From assembly GCF_024138145.1 (NCBI RefSeq), contig NZ_CP099997.1, positions 1 through 64,000 on the forward strand: a DNA stretch of 64,000 nucleotides. The letters run 5' to 3'. A program made the translations under genes and the position numbers. The DNA comes from Natronosalvus halobius. GTDB taxonomy: Archaea; Halobacteriota; Halobacteria; Halobacteriales; Natrialbaceae. Positions 1 to 9,201 of this stretch are shown piece after piece; the first letter of the stretch is position 1; each line of letters begins with the position of its first letter. The notes beneath the pieces were generated by a model. The model made no database searches. It had not been told where the DNA came from and saw only the letters and a program-made list of their open reading frames with translations.

Positions 1-38
1 CACTCTCCGGTCGCGAACAGCGACGGCGAGAAGATAGC

Positions 39-44
39 TATTAA
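39..44 (+). promoter_or_regulatory. TATA box of mvk
   Basis: The AT-rich hexamer TATTAA stands alone in GC-rich sequence about 27 nt upstream of the mvk ATG. In haloarchaea this spacing puts transcription initiation at or next to the start codon, so a leaderless mvk-ipk transcript is likely. Confidence 0.6.
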
Positions 45-68
45 CCGTCGTCGTCCGAACGCCCCCAC

Positions 69-1055
69 ATGACAGTCTCGAGCGCTCCCGGGAAGGTCTA
101 TCTGTTTGGGGAGCACGCGGTCGTCTACGGCGAGCCGGCGGTTCCCTGTGCCATCGAGCGACGGGCGCGGGTCACCGTCGAACAGCGATCCGACGACCGG
201 CTCAGAGTACAGGCGGACGACCTCAGTATCGACGGCTTCACCGTCGAGTACGGCGGCCAGCACGACGGCCGCCACGACGTGAACGTCCCCGAACCACTCA
301 TCAGCGCCGCGATGGGCTACGTCGACGGCGCCATCGAGCAGGTTCACGACGTCACCGGCGAGGACGACGTCGGCTTCGACGTCACCATCGAGAGCGAGAT
401 TCCGCTCGGGGCAGGCCTCGGCTCCTCCGCCGCGGTCGTGGTCGCCGCCATCGACGCCGCGGCGCGGGAACTCGGGCTCACCCTCGAGACCGACGAACTG
501 GCCGAGCGAGCCTACCGGACCGAGCACGCGGTCCAGGAGGGGCAGGCCTCTCGCGCTGACACCTTCTGCTCGGCGACCGGTGGCGCCGTCCGCGTCGAGG
601 GCGACGACTGCCGATCGATCGACGCCCCGGAGTTGCCCTTCGTCATCGGCTTCGACGGCGGCGCTGGCGAGACAGGCGAACTGGTCGCCGGCGTCCGTGC
701 CCTCCGGGAGGAGTACGACTTCGCCGCCGACACCGTCGAGGCAATCGGCGACGTCGTCCGCAGGGGTGAGTCGGCTCTCCAGGCGGGCGACCTCGAGGAA
801 GTCGGTCGACTGATGAACTTCAATCACGGCCTGCTCTCGGCACTCGGCGTCTCCGCGCGGGACCTCGAGACGATGGTGTGGGCCGCTCGCGACGCGGGCG
901 CCTACGGGGCGAAGCTCACCGGCGCGGGCGGGGGCGGCTGTATCGTCGCGCTCGATCCGACGCCGGAGACGGAGACGGCCCTGCGCTTTACCCCCGGCTG
1001 TGAGGACGCGTTTCGGGCCGAACTGGCCGAAGAGGGGGTGAAGCGACTCACATGA
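69..1055 (+). CDS. mvk: Mevalonate kinase
   Basis: Cytoplasmic GHMP-family kinase that phosphorylates mevalonate with ATP, an early step of archaeal isoprenoid lipid synthesis. The N-terminal APGKVYLFGEHAVVYGEPAV segment (about residues 6-25), the ATP-binding glycine/serine loop GAGLGSSAAVVVA (about 114-126) and the C-terminal GAKLTGAGGGGC loop (about 279-290) are all visible. The 328-aa length is normal for the family. The ATG sits about 27 nt after a TATA box. The last codons overlap the start of isopentenyl phosphate kinase by 4 nt (ATGA), so the two pathway enzymes should be co-translated. The identification is firm. Confidence 0.95.
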   Translation: MTVSSAPGKVYLFGEHAVVYGEPAVPCAIERRARVTVEQRSDDRLRVQADDLSIDGFTVEYGGQHDGRHDVNVPEPLISAAMGYVDGAIEQVHDVTGEDDVGFDVTIESEIPLGAGLGSSAAVVVAAIDAAARELGLTLETDELAERAYRTEHAVQEGQASRADTFCSATGGAVRVEGDDCRSIDAPELPFVIGFDGGAGETGELVAGVRALREEYDFAADTVEAIGDVVRRGESALQAGDLEEVGRLMNFNHGLLSALGVSARDLETMVWAARDAGAYGAKLTGAGGGGCIVALDPTPETETALRFTPGCEDAFRAELAEEGVKRLT

Positions 1056-1828
1056 CCAGCTCTGGTACCGGAACCGAAACCGAAACGACCGTCGTCAAAC
1101 TCGGCGGCAGCGTCGTCACGGACAAGGATCGCGACGAGACGCTCGACGCCGACTCCCTCGAGACGGCCGCCGACGCCGTCGCGACGGCGCTCGAGACGGG
1201 CGACGTCGACGACCTCGTCATCGTCCACGGCGGCGGGAGCTTCGGCCACGTCCACGCCAGCGAGCACGGCGTGAGCACGACCGACGGTACGCACGACGTA
1301 GGCGCCGTCCACGCGATCCACGGCGCGATGAAGACGCTCGACGGATTCGTCCTCCAGCGATTGCTCGAGCGTGACGTCCCCGCGGTTCCGGTTCACCCCT
1401 TTTCGGTCGCATCGCGGGACGCCGAGGGCCGACTCGACCTCCCTACGGCGCAGGTCGAGACGATGCTTGCGGAGGGGTTCGTCCCCGTCCTGCACGGCGA
1501 CGTCGTGAGCCATCGGGGTGAGGGAGCCACCATCGTCAGCGGCGACGAACTGGTCGTCGAACTCGCGACGGCCCTCGAGGCCGAGCGCGTGGGCCTGTGC
1601 TCGACGGTTCCCGGGGTGCTCGACGACGCGGAGGACGTGATCGAGCGCATCGAGGACTACGCCGACGTCGAGGCCGTCCTCGGGGCCAGCGAGTCGACGG
1701 ACGTCACCGGCGGCATGGCTACGAAGGTGCAGGCACTGCTCGCCCTCGAGAGCCGTGCCTCGATCTTCGGCCTCGAGTCGCTGCCGGCGTTCTTCCACGG
1801 GGAAGGAGCGGGGACGACGATCGAGTAG
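1052..1828 (+). CDS. ipk: Isopentenyl phosphate kinase
   Basis: Amino-acid-kinase-fold enzyme that makes isopentenyl diphosphate from isopentenyl phosphate in the archaeal mevalonate pathway. The N-terminal VVKLGGSVVTDK motif (about residues 12-23) and the VIVHGGGSFGH motif with the family's histidine (about 52-62) are present. A later GDVV..GATIVSGDELV stretch is the nucleotide-binding region. The 258-aa length fits. It starts inside the last codons of mevalonate kinase (ATGA overlap), consistent with a two-gene lipid operon. Confidence 0.93.
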   Translation: MTSSGTGTETETTVVKLGGSVVTDKDRDETLDADSLETAADAVATALETGDVDDLVIVHGGGSFGHVHASEHGVSTTDGTHDVGAVHAIHGAMKTLDGFVLQRLLERDVPAVPVHPFSVASRDAEGRLDLPTAQVETMLAEGFVPVLHGDVVSHRGEGATIVSGDELVVELATALEAERVGLCSTVPGVLDDAEDVIERIEDYADVEAVLGASESTDVTGGMATKVQALLALESRASIFGLESLPAFFHGEGAGTTIE

Positions 1829-1963
1829 TTGGCTGGCTGCCGCTCGATAACCGTTGCTTGTCGCTCGTTACCAGCCGGACGCCGTTCACGTTCACCCTCT
1901 CGCCGAACCCGACCCCGACACACGAAACCCAACGGCTACCGTGCTCGATGTGGTACGGCGCCT

Positions 1964-2206
1964 ATGGACCGAGACATGCTCGACGACCAGCGCGAACTCG
2001 TCGACCTGATCGAAGACGCCGGTTGGGAGGTCACCGGCCTCGAACTCTCGAGTTACGACAGCCCGTGGGTGGACGAGGACGCTCCCGAGGCAGAGGTGAC
2101 GATCACGGCGAGAAAGCCGTACGTCGACGGTGACGCGGGCGGAGACGGAGACGAGAGTGGCAGCGACGAAGACGGCGAGGACGACAGCCCGTTCCGAATC
2201 AACTGA
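1964..2206 (+). CDS. Small acidic haloarchaeal protein, unknown function
   Basis: An 80-residue protein. I place the start at the internal ATG (MDRDMLDDQRELVDLIEDAG) because upstream residues of the open frame are Arg/Pro/Ser-rich and not protein-like. Residues 1-50 look like a compact alpha/beta domain (LVDLIEDAGWEVTGLELSSY). The tail is a low-complexity Gly/Asp/Glu stretch ending SPFRIN. It lies 135 nt after ipk and converges on rtcB. No family recognised; the acidic composition and codon use match genuine haloarchaeal genes. Confidence 0.6.
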   Translation: MDRDMLDDQRELVDLIEDAGWEVTGLELSSYDSPWVDEDAPEAEVTITARKPYVDGDAGGDGDESGSDEDGEDDSPFRIN

Positions 2207-2237
2207 CGAACCCCGGGGCTGCCGGATCGGACGACGA

Positions 2238-3701
2238 TCACCCCTTGATGTTACACACCGGGAACGTCCGGGCGACCCTGTCGCCGATCCCGAGTTCGTC
2301 CGAGACGCGCACGACCTCGTCGACGTCCTTGTAGACGCCCGGGGCCTCTTCGGCCACCGTCGCCCCCGACTGGGCCTTGACGTAGATCCCCTGGCCCGAC
2401 TCGAGGTCCTCGCGGACGTCCTCGCCCCAGTACTCGTTTTTGGCCTGGGTGCGACTCATCAGTCGGCCGGCGCCGTGGGCCGTCGAGCCGAACGTGAGGT
2501 CGAGTGAATTTTCGCCCCCGCGAAGGACGTAGCTGCCGGCGCCCATGCTCCCGGGGATGATCACCGGCTGGCCGACGTCGCGATAGGCTGCGGGGACGTC
2601 GGGGTGACCCGCCGGGAACGCCCGCGTCGCACCTTTCCGGTGAACGTACAGTTCCCGATCTTCGCCGTCGACCTCGTGGACCTCCTTCTTCGCGATGTTG
2701 TGAGCCACGTCGTAGAGGAGGTCCATCTCCATCGACTCCCAGGGGCGGTCGAACACGTCCGCGAACACCTCGCGGGTCCGGTGCATGATCAGCTGACGGT
2801 TGACCCAGGCGTAATTGATCGCGGCGTTCATCGCCGCGTAGTACTCCTCGGCCAGTTGCGACCCAGCGGGGGCGGCGGCGAGTTCCTTGTCGGGGAGTTG
2901 ATTGAGGAGGCCACCGTGCTGGCGCTCGATCTTCCGCAGATAGTCGTTGCAGGTCTGGTGGCCCAGCCCGCGGGAGCCACAGTGGATGAGCACGACGATC
3001 TGATCGCGCTCGAGGCCGAACGCCTCCGCCACGCCGTCGTCGTACACGTCAGTCACCCGCTGGACCTCGAGGAAGTGATTACCAGAACCCAGGGAGCCGA
3101 CCTGGTTCTTCCCGCGATCCTTCGCCTTCTGGCTCACCATCGACGCGTCGGCGCCCGCCCGGACGCCCTCGTCCTCGCAGTGAAGGAGATCGTCCTGGAC
3201 CGCGTAGCCGGCCTCGAGCGCCCAGTCCACGCCGCGCTCGAGGATCTGCTCGACGGTGTCGACGCCGGTCTCGACGACGCCGCCGCCGCCGAGGCCGGAG
3301 GGGACGGCCTCGAATAGGGCGTCGACGAGTTCGCGTTCGTGCCCGGCGACGTCGTCGTAGCTCAGGTTGGTCTTCATCATCCGGACGCCGCAGTTGATGT
3401 CGTAGCCGACCGCTCCGGGCGAGATACAGCCGTTCTCGGCGTCCATCGCACCAACGCCACCGACCGGAAAGCCGTACCCCTGGTGGCCGTCGGGCATGCA
3501 GATGGCGTAGTTCGTGATCCCCGGCAGGTGCGTCGCGTTGCGCAATTGCTCGAGCGTCCTGTCCTCGCTGATCTCCTCGAGTAGCGATTCGCTGGCGAGT
3601 ACGCGTGCGGGGACACGCATCCCGTCTTCCTGTGGGAGCTCCCAGACGTGTTCGCGAACCTGCTCGAGCACGATGCCATCGGCGTCGAACGTGGTGGTCA
3701 T
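2238..3701 (-). CDS. rtcB: RNA-splicing ligase RtcB
   Basis: GTP- and Mn-dependent ligase that joins 2',3'-cyclic phosphate and 5'-OH RNA ends, used in archaea to ligate tRNA halves after intron removal. Visible signatures are the metal-binding DINCGVRMMKT segment (about residue 100), HCGSRGLGHQT (about 240) and the guanylylation region STAHGAGRLMSRTQAKNE. The 487-aa length matches intein-free RtcB, and I see no intein. Its activator archease lies nearby on the same strand, upstream beyond a DoxX-like gene, so the pair is close but not adjacent. Confidence 0.95.
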   Translation of the reverse strand: MTTTFDADGIVLEQVREHVWELPQEDGMRVPARVLASESLLEEISEDRTLEQLRNATHLPGITNYAICMPDGHQGYGFPVGGVGAMDAENGCISPGAVGYDINCGVRMMKTNLSYDDVAGHERELVDALFEAVPSGLGGGGVVETGVDTVEQILERGVDWALEAGYAVQDDLLHCEDEGVRAGADASMVSQKAKDRGKNQVGSLGSGNHFLEVQRVTDVYDDGVAEAFGLERDQIVVLIHCGSRGLGHQTCNDYLRKIERQHGGLLNQLPDKELAAAPAGSQLAEEYYAAMNAAINYAWVNRQLIMHRTREVFADVFDRPWESMEMDLLYDVAHNIAKKEVHEVDGEDRELYVHRKGATRAFPAGHPDVPAAYRDVGQPVIIPGSMGAGSYVLRGGENSLDLTFGSTAHGAGRLMSRTQAKNEYWGEDVREDLESGQGIYVKAQSGATVAEEAPGVYKDVDEVVRVSDELGIGDRVARTFPVCNIKG

Positions 3702-3786
3702 ACTCGAGGATGGGGCGCCGTCGCTGAAAGACCTTTGTTACCGTTGCGGGGAGAGTCGGAACCGTACCCGGTTCGACGAGCGACGG

Positions 3787-4923
3787 TCAGCCCGCCGTCG
3801 ACGTGACCGCGTCCTCGAGTTTGCTTTCGACGGCCTGGAGGCGATTGTCGACGGCGTAGGGGCCCGCGCCGGTGATGAGCAACAGCGAGGCCATCCCGAA
3901 CAGCGAGACGTGTGCCAGCACGGGGTCGTCGGGCAGGGCGAACAACGTCAGCGAGAACATGGCGATGGCGACGGCGGCGCTGGCGCGCGTGAACAGGCCG
4001 ACGACGAGCGCGAGGCCGAGAGCCGCCTCGGTGAACCCGGCCCCGAACACCCACAGTTCGGCCGGAACGGGGACGACGCTCGTCAGGTCGTACCGGTCGA
4101 CGACGGCCAGGGCAATGCCGGGGCGCAGGAGTTTCTGGCCGACGCCGAGGGTGATGAACGTCAGCCCGAGGCCGACGCGGGCGATCGTCGGGGCGTACAC
4201 CACGTAGGGGTCGATTCGCGACTGGAACACCTGGGCCACGTCGTGAACCCGGTCGATTCGGCCGTACTCGGTTCCCGGGCCGCCGGCGACTCGCTGGAGG
4301 ACGTGATCGGCGCTTGGTCGGCCGCTGCCGACGAGGGCGATGGCCAGCAGGCCGCCGACGAACTCGAATTGCAAGAGGAGCGTCGGCCAGACGACCAGCC
4401 CGACGAGGTACGCCGCCAGGGTCACGAGGGCGACGAGGCGGGTGGCGAGGCCGAACAGGAGCAGGAAGCCGAGGGCCACCTGGAGCAGACGGGCGTCGAC
4501 TGCGACAGACGGGCTGATGAAGTAGCCGGCGAAGCCCGCTCCGACCAGCGGAATGCCGAACGAGATCCGGAGCAACCAGGGGACGAACTCGGTGTACTCC
4601 CGCATGGCCGTCCGGAAGGCGGCGACGTCGTTGGGCACCGGGTTCACGCGCAGATAGGCGACCATCGCGAGGGTGACGACGAGCGCGCCGAGGGCCAGCG
4701 GACCGACGACGACGGGGTCGGTGAGTCCGTCAACGAGAAATTCGAGGGCTGAGACGTCGTGCTCCTCGTCGACGACGTACTCTTCGTGGGCGCTGACAGG
4801 CCTCGAGAGGATGGTTGCCAGCGCTAGCGACAGCAACAGCGTCAGCGTCAGTGCCAGCGACAGCAGTCCGTCCAGGACGCTGGAACGGGCTTTTCCTCGC
4901 CGGGATCGACGAGCGTCGTTCAT
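3787..4923 (-). CDS. DoxX-like multi-pass membrane protein
   Basis: A 378-aa integral membrane protein. An N-terminal hydrophobic segment (SLALTLTLLLSLALATI, about residues 22-38) is followed by a short outside loop. Around eight further hydrophobic stretches follow in two blocks, each resembling a four-helix DoxX/TQO-small-subunit unit (for example LRISFGIPLVGAGFAGYF and IARVGLGLTFITLGVGQKLL). The DoxX family is linked to quinone or redox partners, but the function here is unknown. It sits between archease and rtcB on their strand, with an 11-unit hexamer array just upstream of its start. Confidence 0.7.
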   Translation of the reverse strand: MNDARRSRRGKARSSVLDGLLSLALTLTLLLSLALATILSRPVSAHEEYVVDEEHDVSALEFLVDGLTDPVVVGPLALGALVVTLAMVAYLRVNPVPNDVAAFRTAMREYTEFVPWLLRISFGIPLVGAGFAGYFISPSVAVDARLLQVALGFLLLFGLATRLVALVTLAAYLVGLVVWPTLLLQFEFVGGLLAIALVGSGRPSADHVLQRVAGGPGTEYGRIDRVHDVAQVFQSRIDPYVVYAPTIARVGLGLTFITLGVGQKLLRPGIALAVVDRYDLTSVVPVPAELWVFGAGFTEAALGLALVVGLFTRASAAVAIAMFSLTLFALPDDPVLAHVSLFGMASLLLITGAGPYAVDNRLQAVESKLEDAVTSTAG

Positions 4924-4979
4924 ACGTCACTTATCCAGTCGACAGGCAAAAGTGCTCGAGTTGCGCCTGCGTCTGCGAC

Positions 4980-5045
4980 GGACCCGGACCCGGGCCCGGA
5001 CCTGGACCTGAACCTGAATTTGGACCTGAACGTGAACCTGGACCC
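4980..5045. repeat. Degenerate hexanucleotide array, 11 units
   Basis: Sixty-six bases made entirely of hexamers of the form G(G/A)ACC(C/T), with single variants GGGCCC, GAATTT and GAACGT. It fills the gap between the archease stop codon and the DoxX-like gene. One strand is strongly purine/C-skewed. The period of 6 keeps every frame open, so it could have been part of either neighbour's coding end. No function is evident. Confidence 0.85.
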
Positions 5046-5065
5046 TTGCTGAACATCGACCCCGC

Positions 5066-5626
5066 TCAGACGTCGAAGACGACGTACGCCTCCCAGCCGT
5101 CGTCGACGGCGTCGAGGCGCATCTCCGAGTAGGTGACGGCTTTGACCTCCCTGGCGTCGATTTCCGTGAGCGGAACCCCGCGGGCGTCGGCCGCGAGCCG
5201 CCACCGGTCGTCGGTGTGTCGGTCCCGGCTGGCTGGTTCCTCGATTGCACCCTCGTCGCCCGTGCCTGCGCCCTCGCTCTCGTCTCCCGTATCCTCGTCG
5301 ACCCGCTCGAGCGTCCGAACGCGGTTGTCGACCGGCAACTCGAGGCGGACGTCTCGCAGGTAGATGAGTTCGTCCAGGTACTCGAAGAGGAGGGCTTCGC
5401 GGCTCTCGGCGCGCACCTCGAGTGTGAACCGGTCGTCGCTCTCGCCGGAGTCGCCACTCGAGTCGCTGTCCACATCGCTACTCGCCTTGTCCGCGTCGCC
5501 ACCGGGAATCTCGTCACACGAGGCCGCCGCTAGACCGTCGGCCACGGCGGCGACGGTCGTCTCGAGGGTGTCGCCGCGAGCGGCGACGGCGACGTCCGCG
5601 GTGTGTGCGCGGAGTTCGTAGCTCAT
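5066..5626 (-). CDS. Archease, activator of RtcB
   Basis: Small protein that promotes RtcB guanylylation and multiple turnover. The family start (MSYELRAHTADVAVAARGDT) carries the conserved HTAD segment. The strand E-F-DELIYLRDVRLEL and the C-terminal LTEIDAREVKAVTYSEM block are also typical. At 186 aa it is longer than the usual roughly 140: an Asp/Ser-rich insert (about residues 44-63) and a Glu/Gly-rich one (about 115-140) account for the excess, a common halophilic elaboration. It lies in the rtcB neighbourhood on the same strand, which supports the call. Confidence 0.88.
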   Translation of the reverse strand: MSYELRAHTADVAVAARGDTLETTVAAVADGLAAASCDEIPGGDADKASSDVDSDSSGDSGESDDRFTLEVRAESREALLFEYLDELIYLRDVRLELPVDNRVRTLERVDEDTGDESEGAGTGDEGAIEEPASRDRHTDDRWRLAADARGVPLTEIDAREVKAVTYSEMRLDAVDDGWEAYVVFDV

Positions 5627-5794
5627 GCGGGCTCGTTCCGTCGCCAGTGTGCTATGTGCATCGATTCCGCGCGAGTCGACCCCAGTCAGCCGTTCCTCGA
5701 CGGGTCTCGAACGGGGTCTTTCGACCGGTCAGAACGTCTACTTGGCGGGCTACCGGCCCGTTTCGACGAGAGTTGTCGATCCAGCCGCCGGTGG

Positions 5795-5803
5795 AATTAT
5801 ATT
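5795..5803 (+). promoter_or_regulatory. TATA box of the GNAT gene
   Basis: AATTATATT is isolated in GC-rich sequence and centred about 27 nt upstream of the GTG at 5827. This decides that start over the longer open frame, and implies a leaderless transcript. Confidence 0.65.
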
Positions 5804-5826
5804 GGCGACGGTGGTACGGTTGGTTA

Positions 5827-6306
5827 GTGAGCGTCAACATCGACAGTCGCGTCGTCGAGCCCGGCAACGACGAGTTCGTCGACTCGGCCTGGGACCTCAA
5901 AGAAGTGATTAGCCGGGACGAAGGGGTGCTCAAACAGCGACGCAACTTCTTCGTCGATGCCTACCGGCGCTCGACGGTCCACTGTTACGTCCGCAACGGA
6001 ACGGACCTCGTCGGGTTCGCTGCCGTTCGACGCGACGGCTACATCCTCTTTCTGGCCGTCTCACCCGACTGTCGCGGCAAGGGTATCGGCAAACGACTCG
6101 TCGCCCAGGTTGCCGAGGACCACCGCTCGATCACCTGCCACGCCCGCACGACCAACGAAAACGCCCTCCAGTTCTACGAACACCTCGGCTTCGAGATCAA
6201 GCGCCGCATCGACAACTACTACGAGGACGGCGGCGACGCCTACTACCTCAAACTCGGTTCGAGTGCCGGACTGTCGGATCGAATCTCGGAACTGATCCGC
6301 CGGTAG
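5827..6306 (+). CDS. GNAT-family N-acetyltransferase
   Basis: A 159-aa acetyl-CoA-dependent transferase. The acetyl-CoA binding motif A is clear (LFLAVSPDCRGKGIGKRLVA, about residues 73-92, with the R-G-x-G-I-G loop), followed by the TNENALQFYEHLGF segment typical of RimI-like members. Substrate unknown. I use the GTG at 5827 because a TATA box lies 27 nt before it and the residues upstream in frame (Arg/Ser/Pro-rich) look non-coding. It is a single gene, divergent from archease. Confidence 0.85.
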   Translation: MSVNIDSRVVEPGNDEFVDSAWDLKEVISRDEGVLKQRRNFFVDAYRRSTVHCYVRNGTDLVGFAAVRRDGYILFLAVSPDCRGKGIGKRLVAQVAEDHRSITCHARTTNENALQFYEHLGFEIKRRIDNYYEDGGDAYYLKLGSSAGLSDRISELIRR

Positions 6307-6395
6307 CGATCGGCTTCTCTCGCCTGCCCCGACTTGCTCCAGCGACGGCCATTCGGAAACGCCTATATGCCAGTACCGCCGACTACCGGGGACGC

Positions 6396-7571
6396 ATGGA
6401 GGAGCGCACGCGGGCCTATCTTCGGGGGCGATTTCGGGACCACTACCGACGGACGGAGATCACCCTCCCCCCGGAGGCGAACGAACGCGAGTGGGGCTAC
6501 ATCCCCTGGACGGAGGGCCCCAAGACCACGATGGTTCGCCACCGCTCGCTCCTCGAACTCGGCTCGCTCGAGGACTTCCTCGAGCGTAAGCGCCCCCAGC
6601 ACGTCTACTACTCGGTCGGGCGCTACCGCGACCCCGGCGCGAACTCGATGAGCGCGAAGGACTGGCGCTCCTCCGACCTGGTCTTCGACCTGGACGCCGA
6701 CCACCTGCCGAGCGTAACCCTCGGCGAGGATTCGTACGCGGAGATGCTCGAAAAGTGCAAGGACGCCCTGTTTCGCCTGCTCGACTTCCTGGAGGATGAC
6801 TTTGCCTTCGAAGACCTGGAGGTCGTCTTCTCGGGCGGCCGGGGCTACCACGTTCACGTCCGCGACGAGTGCGTTCAACGGCTGGAGAGCGACCACCGCC
6901 GCGAGATCGTCGACTACGTCCGCGGGATCGGCCTCGAGTACGACGCGCTGATCGAGACCGAGACCGTCGCCGGATTGGGCCGAAAGACGCCGACCCAGCG
7001 TCGCCACCTCTCGATCGACGGTGGCTGGGGCCGACGCACCCACCAGCGGTTCATGGCCTACGTCGACGACCTGCTCGACCTCGAGGAGGAGGCCGCCCTC
7101 GAGAAGCTACAGTCGTTCGACGGCATCGGCGAGGGGAAGGCGCAGGCGACACTCAACGCCGCCCGGAACAACCGTGCGGAACTCGAGGCGGGGAACGTGA
7201 CGGTCCACACCGCGGTCTCCCAGCTCGCCGAGCGCTTCGCTGGACGGGCCGTCGAGGCCGACAACGCGCCGATCGACGAACCGGTCACGACCGACACGAA
7301 CCGGCTCATCCGACTTCCGGGGAGCCTCCACGGCGGCAGCGCGCTCGAGACGCAACGAATCGACAGGGACGACCTGGCCGACTTCGACCCGCTGGTCGAC
7401 GCCGTCCCCGAGACGTTCAGGGGCCACGAGATCGTCGTCGACGTCACCCGCGGCGGCGATGTCGAACTGGGGGGCGATATCTTTACAGTCCAGGAGGGTG
7501 ACCAGTCACTACCGGAGTACGTCGCCATGTTTCTCATGGCGCGTGGTCGCGCCGAAAAGGAGAAAGAATGA
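6396..7571 (+). CDS. priS: DNA primase small (catalytic) subunit PriS
   Basis: Catalytic subunit of archaeal/eukaryotic-type primase. The metal-binding acidic motif is DLVFDLDADH (about residues 93-102), preceded by the RKRPQHVYYSVGRYRDP block. SGGRGYHVHV (about 146-155) carries the catalytic histidine. A downstream DTNRLIRLPGSLHGGSAL motif matches family motif III. The 391-aa length is normal for haloarchaea. The GINS gene starts 8 nt downstream, so these replication proteins form an operon. Confidence 0.95.
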   Translation: MEERTRAYLRGRFRDHYRRTEITLPPEANEREWGYIPWTEGPKTTMVRHRSLLELGSLEDFLERKRPQHVYYSVGRYRDPGANSMSAKDWRSSDLVFDLDADHLPSVTLGEDSYAEMLEKCKDALFRLLDFLEDDFAFEDLEVVFSGGRGYHVHVRDECVQRLESDHRREIVDYVRGIGLEYDALIETETVAGLGRKTPTQRRHLSIDGGWGRRTHQRFMAYVDDLLDLEEEAALEKLQSFDGIGEGKAQATLNAARNNRAELEAGNVTVHTAVSQLAERFAGRAVEADNAPIDEPVTTDTNRLIRLPGSLHGGSALETQRIDRDDLADFDPLVDAVPETFRGHEIVVDVTRGGDVELGGDIFTVQEGDQSLPEYVAMFLMARGRAEKEKE

Positions 7572-7578
7572 ACCAAGA

Positions 7579-8496
7579 ATGAATCTAGACGAGTTACGCA
7601 CGGTGCAGAGCAAAGAGCGCCAGAAGGACAGCCTCCAGCACCTGCGTCCGTCATTTTACAAAGAAGTCGGCGAGTACATCGCGAACCTCGAGGCCGAGCG
7701 CGAGCGCGTCGCCGAGGCCGCCGACGATCCCTTCTCCTCGCCCGAGGTCGGACGTCTGACGGACGAGATCGAGACGGCGAAGGACGTCGTCGAGGCCGTC
7801 TACGAGCGCCGGATGGGCAAACTCGTCAAGCAGGCGAGCCTCGCTGCGGCCGGGATGCCCGCCAACGACGAGGGACTGACCGCGGAGGAGTCGGACCTGT
7901 TCACCGATCTCGTCGACCGCATCCAGGGCAACAAACAGCGTGTGCTCGACGTTCTCGATGGGAACGAGGCCGAGGCCGAGGACGCGGTCGCGGAGACGAC
8001 GGCCTCGAGCGAGTCGACCGTGCCCGACCCGTCAGCCGACCCCGGCGACGCGCTGGCCGACGTGGCCGGTTCCGCGACCGACGAGTCGGCGGTCGACCCG
8101 TCGTCGGAGGGCTCGGTCAGCGCCGCCGACGCCATGGGTGGTGACCTGCCCGCGAGCGACGACGTGGATGCCGCCGAAGCCGCCGAGGCAGGGGCGGCGA
8201 GTGGACCGAGAGTGGGAGACACTGACGACGTCCCGCCACCGCCGCCGGACGAACCGCCTGCGAACCGCGAGGACGCTGGCGATGCCGAATCCGACGCCGA
8301 GACGACGGGAGGCGAAGACTCGAGCGATTTGGCACCCGACATCGACCGCGTCACCGTCCGCATCACTCGCGATGTCGGCTCGATCCTTGGGATCGACGAC
8401 CGCGAGTACACCCTCGCGACCGACGACGTCGTCACGCTGCCCGAGCAGAACGCGACGCCGCTGGTCGAGCGCGAGGCGGCCGAACCGCTGGAGTGA
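7579..8496 (+). CDS. GINS complex subunit (Gins51-like)
   Basis: Subunit of the archaeal GINS complex, which joins MCM and the GINS-associated nuclease at replication forks. The start MNLDELRTVQSKERQKDSLQ is followed by a helical A-domain to about residue 130 (FYKEVGEYIANLEAERER). A long Ala/Ser/Asp/Pro-rich linker spans about 135-250. A C-terminal B-domain-like strand region (VTVRITRDVGSILGIDDREY, about 258-277) completes it. The linker makes it 305 aa, longer than non-halophile homologues. The ATG at 7579 is preferred over the longer frame, which runs into priS. It is coupled to priS. Confidence 0.85.
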   Translation: MNLDELRTVQSKERQKDSLQHLRPSFYKEVGEYIANLEAERERVAEAADDPFSSPEVGRLTDEIETAKDVVEAVYERRMGKLVKQASLAAAGMPANDEGLTAEESDLFTDLVDRIQGNKQRVLDVLDGNEAEAEDAVAETTASSESTVPDPSADPGDALADVAGSATDESAVDPSSEGSVSAADAMGGDLPASDDVDAAEAAEAGAASGPRVGDTDDVPPPPPDEPPANREDAGDAESDAETTGGEDSSDLAPDIDRVTVRITRDVGSILGIDDREYTLATDDVVTLPEQNATPLVEREAAEPLE

Positions 8497-8562
8497 CTCG
8501 AGGTACAAATGGTACAAGTAGCGGACCGACAACACTACAACCCGCGAGACGAATCACCGGAC

Positions 8563-9018
8563 ATGCTCGAGGCTGGCGACGACGCACCCGACTTTGCACT
8601 GCCGAACCAGCACGGCGAAACGGTTCGCCTGGACGACTTCGAGGGCCAGTACCTGGTCGTGTACTTCTACCCCCGGGCGAACACCGAGGGCTGTACGGTC
8701 GAGGCCTGTGAGTTCCGCGACGCGCGCCCGACGCTCGAGACCGAGAACGCGGCCGTCGTCGGGATCAGCGACGACCCCGTCTCCGACCTCGAGGACTTCG
8801 CGGCGGACTATGACCTCGAGTTCGATCTCCTCTCCGACGAGGACGGCTCCGTGTCGACCGCGTACGATTCCTACGGCGAGAAGCAGATGTTCGGGAATAC
8901 GTTCGACGGCGTCTTCCGGAACACGTTCGTGGTTGGCCCGGACGGCACCATCGAGGCGGTGTTCGAGGGCGTCACCCCCGAGGGACACGCCGACGAAGTG
9001 CTGAACGTTCTCGAGTGA
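8563..9018 (+). CDS. bcp: Peroxiredoxin, BCP type
   Basis: Thiol peroxidase reducing hydroperoxides in the cytoplasm. The thioredoxin-fold start MLEAGDDAPDFALPNQHGE is followed by YFYPRANTEGCTVEACEFRD, which carries the peroxidatic Cys and a second Cys five residues later, the BCP/PrxQ pattern. The 151-aa length is typical. An in-frame ATG at 8509, 12 nt after the GINS stop, would add 18 residues. I prefer 8563 because family members begin a few residues before the APDF motif. It may be read from the priS-GINS transcript. Confidence 0.9.
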   Translation: MLEAGDDAPDFALPNQHGETVRLDDFEGQYLVVYFYPRANTEGCTVEACEFRDARPTLETENAAVVGISDDPVSDLEDFAADYDLEFDLLSDEDGSVSTAYDSYGEKQMFGNTFDGVFRNTFVVGPDGTIEAVFEGVTPEGHADEVLNVLE

Positions 9019-9201
9019 GACGACCGGACGGTTCGGTTCCAGTTCTCGGTACGACAGCGACGATCCAGGCGCGCGTTCTTTTCGAAACGATCAGTATCGC
9101 GACTGGAGATTCCCTCGAGATTGCTCTGAGCAGCACTCGGAGCGCTCCCGCGATACGGTCGACGTCGGCGCTCACCTGGCTGGACGAGGACACTCCTCGA
9201 A

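Noticed and set aside
2238-3701. Intein in RtcB (also checked in gyrB)
   Set aside because: Lengths and motif spacing are those of intein-free proteins; no inserted Cys/Ser...HN block is visible.
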